NCBI GenBank assembly: GCA_964387935.1
Contig: CAYLZN010000079.1
Location: 1-19,320, forward strand
Reading direction: 5' to 3'
Origin: CAYLZN01 sp964387935
Lineage (GTDB): Bacteria > Acidobacteriota > Vicinamibacteria > Vicinamibacterales > JAFNAJ01
Length of the DNA stretch: 19,320 nt
Position 1 is the first letter of the stretch, and every line of letters begins with the position of its first letter. This document shows positions 1 through 6,048 of this stretch, piece after piece. The notes below the pieces were generated by a model. The model was not told where the DNA came from and made no database searches. It saw only the letters and a list, made by a program, of their open reading frames with translations. Both the position numbers and the translations under genes were made by a program.

Positions 1-2
1 AG

Positions 3-59
3 TCGGGCGCCGCGCGCCGGGACTTCTACCAGGCCTCACGGTTCCAGGGGACTAGGTGA
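3..59 (+). CDS. C-terminal end of an unidentified upstream gene (partial)
   Basis: An open frame enters from the left edge and stops at TGA 57-59, overlapping the GTG start of the HigA-type gene by four bases (GTGA). This arrangement is typical of translationally coupled genes. By context it would be the tail of a HigB/RelE-like toxin, because HigA normally follows HigB. The 18 visible residues (ending DFYQASRFQGTR) do not show the usual HigB ending, so identity is a guess. A second open frame ending at TAG 53-55 is also possible. Confidence 0.25.
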   Translation, partial: SGAARRDFYQASRFQGTR

Positions 60-388
60 GCACCGTGGCCAAGGAATATCCGATTCGGCGTCCTGTGAAG
101 TCTCCCCCGGTTCATCCCGGCGAGATCCTCCGCGACGATGTGCTGCCAGCGCTCAGGCTCTCGGTGACCGAAGCGGCGAGGCAGTTGGGAGTGGCGCGGC
201 AGACGCTCCATCGCATCCTGGCGGGCCAGGCGGCGGTGACACCCGAGATGGCGGTCCGTCTCGGCAAGTTCTGCGGGAACGGACCGGGCCTGTGGCTGCG
301 GTTGCAGCAGACCTACGACCTGTGGCACGCGGAGCGGCTCCTGGCGGATACCCTCGATCGGATCCCGACCCACCGACCTGCGGCGTAG
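56..388 (+). CDS. higA: HigA-family addiction module antitoxin (XRE-type HTH)
   Basis: A 110-residue DNA-binding antitoxin of the HigA/VapI group. These proteins neutralise a HigB mRNA interferase and repress their own operon. Visible family signatures are the HPGEIL segment near residues 20-25, followed by a lambda-repressor-like helix-turn-helix: SVTEAARQLGVARQTLHRIL (about 36-55), then the conserved ...TPEMAVRLGKFCG and LWLRLQQTYDLW stretch. The GTG start at 56 is chosen because AGGGG lies five bases upstream and the start overlaps the stop of an upstream frame. GTG at 65 is the alternative. The length is normal for the family. The partner toxin, if present, lies left of the window, so the module cannot be confirmed here. 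Confidence 0.85.
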   Translation: MSTVAKEYPIRRPVKSPPVHPGEILRDDVLPALRLSVTEAARQLGVARQTLHRILAGQAAVTPEMAVRLGKFCGNGPGLWLRLQQTYDLWHAERLLADTLDRIPTHRPAA

Positions 389-390
389 CC

Positions 391-504
391 ACGCTCACGG
401 GCAGCCAGAACGTCCGCGTCCTCGCCGAAGAGGGACTGACCGTGATGGCCGAAGCGTTCTTCGGCGGCTGGTTCCACTCCGGCGACCTGGCCGCCCTGGC
501 CCGC
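391..504 (+). pseudogene. Remnant of an acyl-CoA synthetase / AMP-dependent ligase
   Basis: Between higA and the DUF3303 gene, one plus-strand frame encodes EAFFGGWFHSGDLA (about 451-492). This closely matches the conserved A8-region signature of ANL-superfamily ligases (typically ...EAF.GGWFHSGDLAV). The upstream residues (SQNV..LAEEGLTVMA) also fall roughly where the ...NVM.GY......T. segment would be. Nothing before or after it continues the family, and there is no start or room for a full gene of about 500 residues. I read it as a short decayed fragment, perhaps left by an insertion or deletion next to the toxin-antitoxin gene. A chance match is possible because the similarity covers only about 20 residues. 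Confidence 0.4.
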
Positions 505-514
505 GGCGCCGTCG

Positions 515-790
515 CTATCGTCCCTTGTAAACGCGCTTCAACACCGCGGCGCCCTCGCGGTCCTCGACCACCGGATGGACGCCGAGCTCCAGCTCGTCGG
601 ACCACTGCGCCATCCACTCGAACAGCGCTTTCCCGTCCTTGCATTCCGCCAGCGCGAACCCGATACCGGTCCCGTGCCATCGCCCCAGCATCTTGACGCC
701 CTTGGGCGGCGCGCCCCCCGTCTCGAGGAACCGGGCCACGGCGGACGGCATGTGATTGGGCGCAATCTCCCACGTGATCATGAACTTCAT
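515..790 (-). CDS. DUF3303-family small protein
   Basis: A 91-residue protein beginning MKFMITWEI, with ..GRWHGTG.GFALAE.KD..ALFEWMAQWSDELEL..HPVVED.. in the body. This is the pattern of the DUF3303 family: small, probably ferredoxin-fold alpha+beta proteins of unknown function. A longer frame opens at 889, but the ATG at 790 is clearly better: a GAGGAGAG ribosome-binding site (797-804 on the plus strand) sits six bases upstream and the extension is Arg-rich junk. No signal peptide or membrane segment is visible, so it should be cytoplasmic. It stands alone between a HigA gene and a HEPN gene on its own strand and need not be co-transcribed with either. Function is unknown. Confidence 0.8.
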   Translation of the reverse strand: MKFMITWEIAPNHMPSAVARFLETGGAPPKGVKMLGRWHGTGIGFALAECKDGKALFEWMAQWSDELELGVHPVVEDREGAAVLKRVYKGR

Positions 791-828
791 GGGGTTCTCT
801 CCTCGAAAAGTGAGTTGGCGGAGCCGGT

Positions 829-857
829 ATCGTATCGCGAACGGGCGTCGCCGTCGA
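829..857 (-). promoter_or_regulatory. Candidate promoter of the DUF3303 gene
   Basis: Reading the minus strand, TCGACG (852-857) and TACGAT (829-834) are separated by 17 bases and lie about 40 bases upstream of the ATG at 790. Both resemble sigma-70 hexamers (4/6 and 5/6). In GC-rich DNA such a match can arise by chance. Confidence 0.3.
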
Positions 858-949
858 GGCCATCGTGACGATAGTCGCCCCCGCATCACCAGCGGGTGCT
901 GTCGGTGAGCCGGGATGGTGCCGCTCGGGCCCTCGAGCTGCCACTCGCC

Positions 950-1378
950 TCAGCGGCCCGGGTCGCTCAGCCATGTGTCGACCGCACGCAGGAACTGCGG
1001 AACGTCGACCGTCGCCGCGCGACATGCCTCATGGAGCCTGACCGGATCGACCTCGTCGTATTCGTGCACGAGGCCGTTCCGAAGGCCCGCGCTCGGCGCC
1101 AGGCGCTGCGCGAATGCGGCATCGAGGACGCCGAGGCGACCGAGTTCGACGAACGACGCGTAGTAGTCGGCGGGCGGTGCGGCACCGCTCGCCGTGATCA
1201 GGTGGAACTTGATGTCGATGATGCGCCCGATGATCCGTTCGAGGTAACGTTCGGCCAGCACCTGATCGGACCGCGACGCCTGAAACGCCACGGGGTCGAC
1301 CCGCGCCACCTCACCGAGCGGCTCGAGGTCCCGCGCGATCAGAAGACTCCTCCTCGTCACCAGCTCGCGATCGATCAT
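950..1378 (-). CDS. hepT: HepT-like HEPN ribonuclease toxin (DUF86)
   Basis: A 142-residue all-alpha HEPN protein of the DUF86/HepT type. HepT proteins are RNases held inactive by a paired MntA nucleotidyltransferase, which adds AMP to a tyrosine of the active motif. That motif, RX4HXY, is intact here as RNGLVHEY (R100, H105, Y107). The start ATG at 1378 overlaps the TGA of the upstream MntA gene by four bases (ATGA), so the two are translationally coupled in the usual antitoxin-first order. The frame can be opened further upstream to 1516, but that part lies inside MntA in another frame and is not real. Family-level identity is firm; toxicity is inferred from the family. Confidence 0.87.
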   Translation of the reverse strand: MIDRELVTRRSLLIARDLEPLGEVARVDPVAFQASRSDQVLAERYLERIIGRIIDIKFHLITASGAAPPADYYASFVELGRLGVLDAAFAQRLAPSAGLRNGLVHEYDEVDPVRLHEACRAATVDVPQFLRAVDTWLSDPGR

Positions 1379-1773
1379 GAGGCACCGGCCCGCGCCAGGA
1401 CGTGGGCGACGTACTGCCGCTCGAGCGCGAGGAAACGCCTGTGGTCCTGATAGCGCTTGAAGGCGTAGATCCTGAGCTCGTTCAGCCGCCGCGGGTCTCC
1501 GTGCAGCAGGCGGCACGAGCGAAGCATACGATCCAGGAAGAGGGGATCGGCCCGATTGACCACGGCGACGTCCACGTCGCGCCCCGGGAAGAGCGACTGC
1601 AGGTCCTCCATCACCTCGCCGAGCGTGGCGAAGGACCCGGGGACTTCCCGGAACTCGACGGCGAGATCGACGTCGCTGTGCGGGTGCTCGTGACCTGTGA
1701 CCGTCGACCCGAACTGGAGCAGCAGTCGAATCCCGTGCTTGCGGGTGATCCGGGCCATGAGGTCGGGGTCCAT
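1375..1773 (-). CDS. mntA: MntA-type minimal nucleotidyltransferase antitoxin
   Basis: A 132-residue protein with the polymerase-beta nucleotidyltransferase signature GSX10DXD: G22-S23, then D34-V-D36 in SDVDLAVEF. A further acidic residue lies in the RDVDVAVV strand, completing the metal triad. In known MntA-HepT modules this enzyme AMPylates the HEPN partner on the tyrosine of RX4HXY and thereby silences it. The C-terminal segment (YAFKRYQDHRRFLALERQYV) is helical. It is the first gene of a two-gene operon with HepT and diverges from vapB across a 106-bp gap. The ATG at 1773 has a TATACT element 20 bases upstream. All catalytic residues are present, so it is expected to be active. Confidence 0.87.
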   Translation of the reverse strand: MDPDLMARITRKHGIRLLLQFGSTVTGHEHPHSDVDLAVEFREVPGSFATLGEVMEDLQSLFPGRDVDVAVVNRADPLFLDRMLRSCRLLHGDPRRLNELRIYAFKRYQDHRRFLALERQYVAHVLARAGAS

Positions 1774-1793
1774 GTGCCGAGTGCCTCGCCGTC

Positions 1794-1799
1794 AGTATA
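1794..1799 (-). promoter_or_regulatory. -10-like element for mntA-hepT
   Basis: TATACT on the minus strand (plus-strand AGTATA), 20 bases before the mntA ATG, in an otherwise GC-rich gap. No convincing -35 hexamer is seen at 16-18 bases spacing. Confidence 0.33.
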
Positions 1800-1829
1800 G
1801 GCGGCGCGCGCTCCCGCTCGCAGCGCGCG

Positions 1830-1859
1830 TTGACGCGACGATGTCGAATGTATTACATT
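1830..1859 (+). promoter_or_regulatory. Candidate vapBC promoter
   Basis: TTGACG (1830-1835) is followed after 18 bases by TACATT (1854-1859), giving 5/6 and 4/6 matches to sigma-70 hexamers. It sits 20 bases before the vapB GTG, in a conspicuous AT-rich island. The -10 overlaps the putative operator. Confidence 0.45.
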
Positions 1860-1868
1860 TCGTATTAC
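1847..1868 (+). promoter_or_regulatory. Putative VapB/RHH operator at the vapBC promoter
   Basis: Two overlapping symmetries are visible: a 13-bp palindrome AATGT-ATT-ACATT (1847-1859) and a direct repeat GTATTAC at 1850-1856 and 1862-1868 (12-bp period). Ribbon-helix-helix antitoxins autoregulate by binding short repeated half-sites over their promoter, and this one covers the -10 and abuts the CGGAGG ribosome site (1868-1873). Operator function is inference. Confidence 0.4.
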
Positions 1869-1879
1869 GGAGGTGCGCG

Positions 1880-2140
1880 GTGGCCACTCGGACGGTGAGA
1901 CTGGATGACGAAGCCGAGGCCGTCCTTCAACAGATTCGGGACGCCACAGGACTCCCCATTTCGGAAGCGCTCAAGCAGGGGCTGCAGTCTCTGAGGCAGC
2001 GGGTCAGCGAAGAGTCGCGGCGCAGCCCCTACGACGTCTATCGGCAGCTGGAACTTGGTCCAGGGGGCTACGCGAGTACGCCCTCCACCGAGACGCGCCG
2101 CGGGGTAGCCGTCGCGCTCCGCAAGAAGTTGCGGCGATGA
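1880..2140 (+). CDS. vapB: VapB-like ribbon-helix-helix antitoxin
   Basis: An 86-residue protein with an N-terminal ribbon-helix-helix region: strand ATRTVRLDDEAE, then helices across LQQIRDATGLPISEALKQGL. The tail is basic and ends KKLRR. Such antitoxins bind their own promoter with the N-terminus and wrap the PIN toxin with the C-terminus. GTG 1880 is chosen as start because CGGAGG (1868-1873) lies six bases upstream. An in-frame extension to 1697 runs back through the divergent mntA start and is rejected. Its stop overlaps the VapC start by four bases (ATGA, 2137-2140). The exact antitoxin subfamily is not certain; the operon with VapC is the main support. Confidence 0.8.
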   Translation: MATRTVRLDDEAEAVLQQIRDATGLPISEALKQGLQSLRQRVSEESRRSPYDVYRQLELGPGGYASTPSTETRRGVAVALRKKLRR

Positions 2141-2550
2141 TCCTCGTGGATACGGGGCCGCTCGTGGCCCTCTTCGACCCTCGAGACGGGCAGCACCAAC
2201 GGTGTGCCGACATCCTGAAGAACATCCGGGAGCCGGTCGTGACGACGGCGCCGGTGCTGACCGAGGCCTTTCACATCCTGGGTCCAGCGAGCACCGGGGC
2301 GGACCGCTTGAGGGAGTTCATCGAACAAGGCGGATTGTCGGTGTGGTTCCTCGACCGGCGGAGGCTCACGAGGGCGTTCGAGCTCATGGAGCTGTACGCT
2401 GACCATGCGATGGATCTGGCGGACGCTTCCCTGGTGACGGCTGCCGAGGCACTGGGCACCCGCCGCGTCTTCACCATCGATCGGAACGACTTCGAGACGT
2501 ATCGCGTGCGTCGGGGGCATCGCCACCACCCGATGCAGATCGTCTCCTGA
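2137..2550 (+). CDS. vapC: VapC-family PIN-domain ribonuclease toxin
   Basis: A 137-residue PIN-domain protein. The acidic residues expected for Mg2+-dependent RNA cleavage are visible: D5 in ILVDTGPLVALFD, E43 in LTEAFHIL, D93/D96 in MDLADASLV, and D115 with D118 in FTIDRNDF. Length and order are typical of VapC toxins, which cleave tRNA or rRNA. It is coupled to the upstream antitoxin by an ATGA overlap. A stem-loop follows the stop, and the convergent TonB-receptor gene ends about 140 bp beyond. The complete active site suggests a functional toxin; the target RNA cannot be told from sequence. Confidence 0.88.
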   Translation: MILVDTGPLVALFDPRDGQHQRCADILKNIREPVVTTAPVLTEAFHILGPASTGADRLREFIEQGGLSVWFLDRRRLTRAFELMELYADHAMDLADASLVTAAEALGTRRVFTIDRNDFETYRVRRGHRHHPMQIVS

Positions 2551-2567
2551 CTGCCGGACCGGCGCCC

Positions 2568-2594
2568 ATGAGCAGGCTCCTGACGGCTGCTCAT
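2568..2594. terminator. Stem-loop between convergent vapC and TonB-receptor genes
   Basis: A perfect 8-bp inverted repeat, ATGAGCAG (2568-2575) and CTGCTCAT (2587-2594), has an 11-base loop and starts 17 bases after the vapC stop. No T-run follows on either strand, so intrinsic termination is uncertain. Its place between convergent genes fits a shared terminator. Confidence 0.4.
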
Positions 2595-2652
2595 CGTCAC
2601 ATCATCGCAGACTCGCCTGGCCTCCGACGACACCCAGTGGGCGAACCCGGTT

Positions 2653-2690
2653 GATGACCGAGAACCGATGACCGACGACCGATGACCGAT
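2653..2690. repeat. Short 14-bp tandem repeat
   Basis: GATGACCGAGAACC, GATGACCGACGACC and a partial third GATGACCGAT run head to tail (2653-2666, 2667-2680, 2681-2690). The last base is also the first base of the TonB-receptor stop codon. It looks like slippage-derived simple sequence in a 3' intergenic region. Confidence 0.6.
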
Positions 2691-5020
2691 CAGAAGAACC
2701 GCATCGAGTACGTGAGCGCGATGCCGCGCCCCATTTCCGGCGCGAGGTCCTTGATGAACGACGTGTGGCGCCTGTACAGCTCGTTGGTGAGATTGTAGGC
2801 GCGCACCGCGAACTGGTGCGCCAGGTGCGACCGCGCGAGCAGGTACGACGCCGTCACGTTGAGCAGCGAGTAGCCGTCGGTGGGGGTTTCCGCACCGTAG
2901 GTCTGATCCTGCTCGGCCGCCAGCACGAGTTCGGGCAGCACCGTCACCCCACCGAAGTCCATCTCGAGCCCGAGCGTCACCCGGAACGGCGGAATTCGCG
3001 GCAGCGACTCGCCTGTCTCCGTGAGCTGCGCATCGACGTAGCCGGCGCCGAGCGTCAACCCGAGACGTTCGGTCAGCTCGACCTCCCCGCGCGCGTCGAA
3101 CCCGACGAAGCGGCTGTCCCCTTGGAGGAAGACGCCCACCGGCAGACCATCCTCGATCTCGCCGGTCTGCACGGGGAAGACGAAATTGTCGATGTGGTAG
3201 TAGTAGCCGTTCACTTCGCCTTCGAACCGCGTGGACCGGTGTCTGAGCGCCACGTCGAACGACAGCGCCGACTCCCGCTCCAGGTCTGGATTCCCGACCT
3301 CGAACAACTGGTTGCCCGCGTGCGGTCCGAAGTTGTAGAGCTCCTCGATCGCCGGTGCCCGGTAGGTCCTGGACACGTTCACCACGAACGCGGAGGCGGC
3401 CCCGAGGGCGGTGTGGAGGCCCGCCGACGCGGACAGGCCGGTGAACGTGCGGTCCCGCACCGCTGGCGGTTCAATCGTGTGATCGTGGCCGTCGTCCGGG
3501 CCGTGTTCGGCGTCGCGCGCATCGGCCGAGAAGCTGTTGTGCTCGAGGCGCCCGCCGAACTGCAGCCGTGCGCGACCGAAATCGAGTTCCTCGTACCCGA
3601 AGACCGCGAACGCCTGCTGGGTGCTGGGCGGCGCCAGCGCTTCCTCGCCCGTCGCCACGTAGTCCCGGAACTGCCCCCACACGCCGAGGCGGCCTGACAA
3701 CCGGCCGGCGCGCTTCTGCTCCACCTCGGCCCTGATCACGAAGGTCTCGTTGTCGAAGCGCGTGCCGAGTGATTCCACGCCATCTTCCGTTTCGATCTCG
3801 TCGTGCTGCCAATCGAGGTAATTCAGGACGACCGACACCGATTCCACCGCGCGGGTCTCGAGGGCCCGCAGGCCGGTTTCGACCCTGACCGACTGGCGCT
3901 GCGTCTCGAGATCGATCAGCAACTCGTCGGCCGCCTCCTCGCCCGCGTGTTCGTCCTCCTCGCCGTGGCTGTGGGATTCGCCGGCATGGGGCACCCCGTA
4001 GCGTCCGTCCTCGACCTGATAGCCCACGCTGAAATAGGGCTGCAGCCCGAAGTAGCCGAAGCCGACACGGCCGTTGGCCAGACGCGATGCCGAGTTCGGG
4101 ACCACGCCGTCTGGCGTGTCGTAGTCACCCGCACGGCGGGAGCCCCCACCACCCCACAGGCGCCAGGCGCCGACGCCGAACTGGATGCCGGCGTTGACGC
4201 CAGCTTGGGCGTTGGCCGAGCCGAAGTCCGACGTGGCCTGCCCGATCAACCCCTTCAACGGTCGGTGGCGGTACGCCTCCTGTGGCGTGATCGCGTTGAC
4301 CACGCCGCCGATGGCGTTGCTTCCAAAGAGCAGCGTCGCAGGTCCCCGGACCACTTCGACGCGCTCGAGCGACGCGGGGTCGATGCTGACCCCGTGATCG
4401 CCGGACTGGCTCGACAGGTCGCCGGTGCGGACGCCGTCCTGCATGATGAGCACGCGATCCCCGTCGAAGCCACGGATGATCGGCCGGGCGCTGCCGGGCC
4501 CGAAGGCGCGCGTGGCCACACCAGGCAGGTCATCGAGGGCCTCGCCCAGCGTCGGCGTCATGTTCTTGGCGAGTTCGAACGAATCGCGGACCGCGACGGC
4601 GTTGAAGGCTTCGAACGTGGAGACCGCCCCGACCGGACTCGCCGTGACGGTGATGTGCTCGTGTGCGCCCGACAGATCCAGCGAGAAATCGCTGGTCGCC
4701 GTCTCACCGGCGATGACCGACACGGTCCTGCGCTCATCGCTCAGGTGTTCGCGCTGCGCGAGCAGGCTGTACTCCCCGGGCGCGACGCCGTCGAACTCGT
4801 AGCGGCCGTCGTCGTCGGTCACGGTGGCCCGACTCGTCCCGAGGAGGATCAGCGCGACGTTGTGCAGGGGCTCGCTGCTGCCGCGGAGCGTCACGGTCCC
4901 GACGATTCGCCCGGTCGGCGGCTGGGCGGCCGCGAAGGAGACCAGAACGCCAAGCAGCGAGCCAACGAGCGCTGCAACGAAGGACAACACACGGGTCGGA
5001 GGAATGGTGACCGAAGGCAT
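2690..5020 (-). CDS. TonB-dependent outer-membrane receptor with His-rich loops, probable metal uptake
   Basis: A 776-residue outer-membrane receptor. Order: signal peptide with likely cleavage after A32 (SFAAA/QPP); carboxypeptidase-regulatory-like beta-sandwich (about 38-115, GTVTLRGSSEPLHNV..., YEFDGVAPGEYSL); plug domain (about 145-250, with PIIRGFDGDRVLIMQDGVR and VEVVRGPATLLFGSNAIGG); then a beta-barrel ending in the aromatic YSMRFF expected for BAM recognition. Two predicted loops are rich in His and acid: H345-H358 (HAGESHSHGEEDEH) and residues 505-514 (EHGPDDGHDH). Similar loops occur in zinc receptors such as ZnuD, so a divalent metal (Zn, perhaps Cu or Ni) is the best substrate guess. 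ATG 5020 is chosen since it directly precedes the signal peptide; a frame extension to 5128 adds unrelated residues. It diverges from a two-component system. Confidence 0.88.
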   Translation of the reverse strand: MPSVTIPPTRVLSFVAALVGSLLGVLVSFAAAQPPTGRIVGTVTLRGSSEPLHNVALILLGTSRATVTDDDGRYEFDGVAPGEYSLLAQREHLSDERRTVSVIAGETATSDFSLDLSGAHEHITVTASPVGAVSTFEAFNAVAVRDSFELAKNMTPTLGEALDDLPGVATRAFGPGSARPIIRGFDGDRVLIMQDGVRTGDLSSQSGDHGVSIDPASLERVEVVRGPATLLFGSNAIGGVVNAITPQEAYRHRPLKGLIGQATSDFGSANAQAGVNAGIQFGVGAWRLWGGGGSRRAGDYDTPDGVVPNSASRLANGRVGFGYFGLQPYFSVGYQVEDGRYGVPHAGESHSHGEEDEHAGEEAADELLIDLETQRQSVRVETGLRALETRAVESVSVVLNYLDWQHDEIETEDGVESLGTRFDNETFVIRAEVEQKRAGRLSGRLGVWGQFRDYVATGEEALAPPSTQQAFAVFGYEELDFGRARLQFGGRLEHNSFSADARDAEHGPDDGHDHTIEPPAVRDRTFTGLSASAGLHTALGAASAFVVNVSRTYRAPAIEELYNFGPHAGNQLFEVGNPDLERESALSFDVALRHRSTRFEGEVNGYYYHIDNFVFPVQTGEIEDGLPVGVFLQGDSRFVGFDARGEVELTERLGLTLGAGYVDAQLTETGESLPRIPPFRVTLGLEMDFGGVTVLPELVLAAEQDQTYGAETPTDGYSLLNVTASYLLARSHLAHQFAVRAYNLTNELYRRHTSFIKDLAPEMGRGIALTYSMRFF

Positions 5021-5183
5021 TGGGATGGGTGAACTCCTGGGCCTCAGTGTCTCGCGCGCGTCCGGCGCGCTGGGCGTCCTTTCCAACGAGCGGCGGTCCA
5101 GGCCCATGAATGGCCCGTGTGACGCCATGAGCGGTGCGGGGATTCCGCTGGGGTGGCGCTACACTTGAAGGGCCGCACCGCAG
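5021..5183. promoter_or_regulatory. Divergent control region, TonB receptor / kinase
   Basis: 163 bp separate the receptor start (minus) from the kinase start (plus). It must hold both promoters. On the plus strand TACACT at 5160-5165 is a -10-like hexamer 18 bases before the ATG at 5184, but no good -35 is seen. On the minus strand AGGAG lies about 14 bases from the receptor ATG, a long spacing. I do not see a recognisable Zur or Fur box. Confidence 0.35.
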
Positions 5184-5621
5184 ATGACGCCGCACCCCGA
5201 CCACGTCTCGGCCTCACTGAATTTCGCCGGCTTCCTGTGCGGTCTGGCCGCATACGGCATGCTGCTGGTCCTCTCGCTGAGGGCGCCGGTACGCGTCGCC
5301 GCGCCCGCGCCGGACCGCCTGATGATCGCCACGGGCGTGCTGGGGCTCGTCTGGAACCTGGGCGCGATCCTCGTCTATGGCCTGGACGACCTCGGCCTCG
5401 GGCCGGCCCCGTGGCCGCTGGGCGCTCTGGCCTTCACGACCCTGGGCGGCCTGCCCGCCGTCGTCGTGCACTCGGTCCTGCGCGCGCAGCCACGCGACGT
5501 CCCTGGAGGGCAGGCGCGGGGGCTCGTCATCGCCGCGTACGGGCTGAGCGCCTTGGCGGGGTTCATCCACTTCAGCCATCGAGCGCGCCCGGTTCGAGCA
5601 GCGCCTCCAGGTGACCGTTGA
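5184..5621 (+). pseudogene. LytS-type sensor histidine kinase, N-terminal membrane fragment
   Basis: From ATG 5184 the frame encodes a membrane sensor of about 130 residues with four hydrophobic segments (FLCGLAAYGMLLVLSL; LMIATGVLGLVWNLGAILVY; LGALAFTTLGGLPAVVVHSV; LVIAAYGLSALAGFIHF). It breaks off at about 5575. Beyond that point the reading frame of the true kinase shifts by one, so this frame runs out in a meaningless tail and stops at 5621. It is the front half of the same gene whose ATPase half starts at about 5578. The missing middle should contain the remaining membrane part, the H-box with the phosphorylated His and the PHFLFN-type segment. Either a real internal deletion or an assembly collapse explains this. 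A GAAGG lies about 12 bases upstream of the ATG. Confidence 0.7.
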
Positions 5622-6048
5622 AGTGCCGGCGTCCCTGCGCGACATTCCGGTGCCGGCGTTCTTCCTGCAACCACTCGTGGAAAACGCTGTCAAACACGGG
5701 ATCGCGCCCAGCCGCGCCGGGGGAACGGTCACCATCACAGGACGACTCGTGCCGCGTTCGCCGGAGTCCGCGCGCGGCCTGATGCCGCCGGAGGGCTGGG
5801 ACCTGAGCGTGACCGTGACAGACACGGGCGCCGGCGCACGCGGGGCCGACCGGCAGGTCGAGGGCGAAGGCGTAGGGCTCTCCAACGTCGAGCGACGGCT
5901 GACGCTCGCATACGGCTCGCTCGCCTCTCTGCGATTCGAGTCGCAGGAGGGCCGGGGGGCGCGAGTGGATGTCCGCCTTCCGGTGAACGGGCCGGTCCCG
6001 GTCGCAGTGGCGCGGGCCTCGGAGACGATCGCGAGGACGACATCGTGA
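5578..6048 (+). pseudogene. LytS-type sensor histidine kinase, C-terminal ATPase fragment
   Basis: Starting at ATC 5578 the frame reads IERARFEQRLQVTVEVP, the typical link between the H-box helix and the ATPase of LytS/YehU kinases. It continues with the N-box FFLQPLVENAVKHGI, the G1 box TDTGAGA and the G2 box GEGVGLSNVERRL. The HATPase domain is therefore complete, but no His-kinase dimerisation domain or phospho-acceptor His precedes it. The first usable start is GTG 5611, inside the domain. Its TGA overlaps the GTG of the response regulator by four bases (6045-6048), so the original operon coupling is intact. If translated from 5611 it could bind ATP but not autophosphorylate by the normal route. 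Confidence 0.75.

Noticed and set aside
3803..5032. Open frame of 409 codons on the plus strand opposite the TonB receptor
   Set aside because: It is antisense to a fully recognisable receptor with signal peptide, plug and barrel. High GC makes long spurious frames common, and the translation has no recognisable domain.
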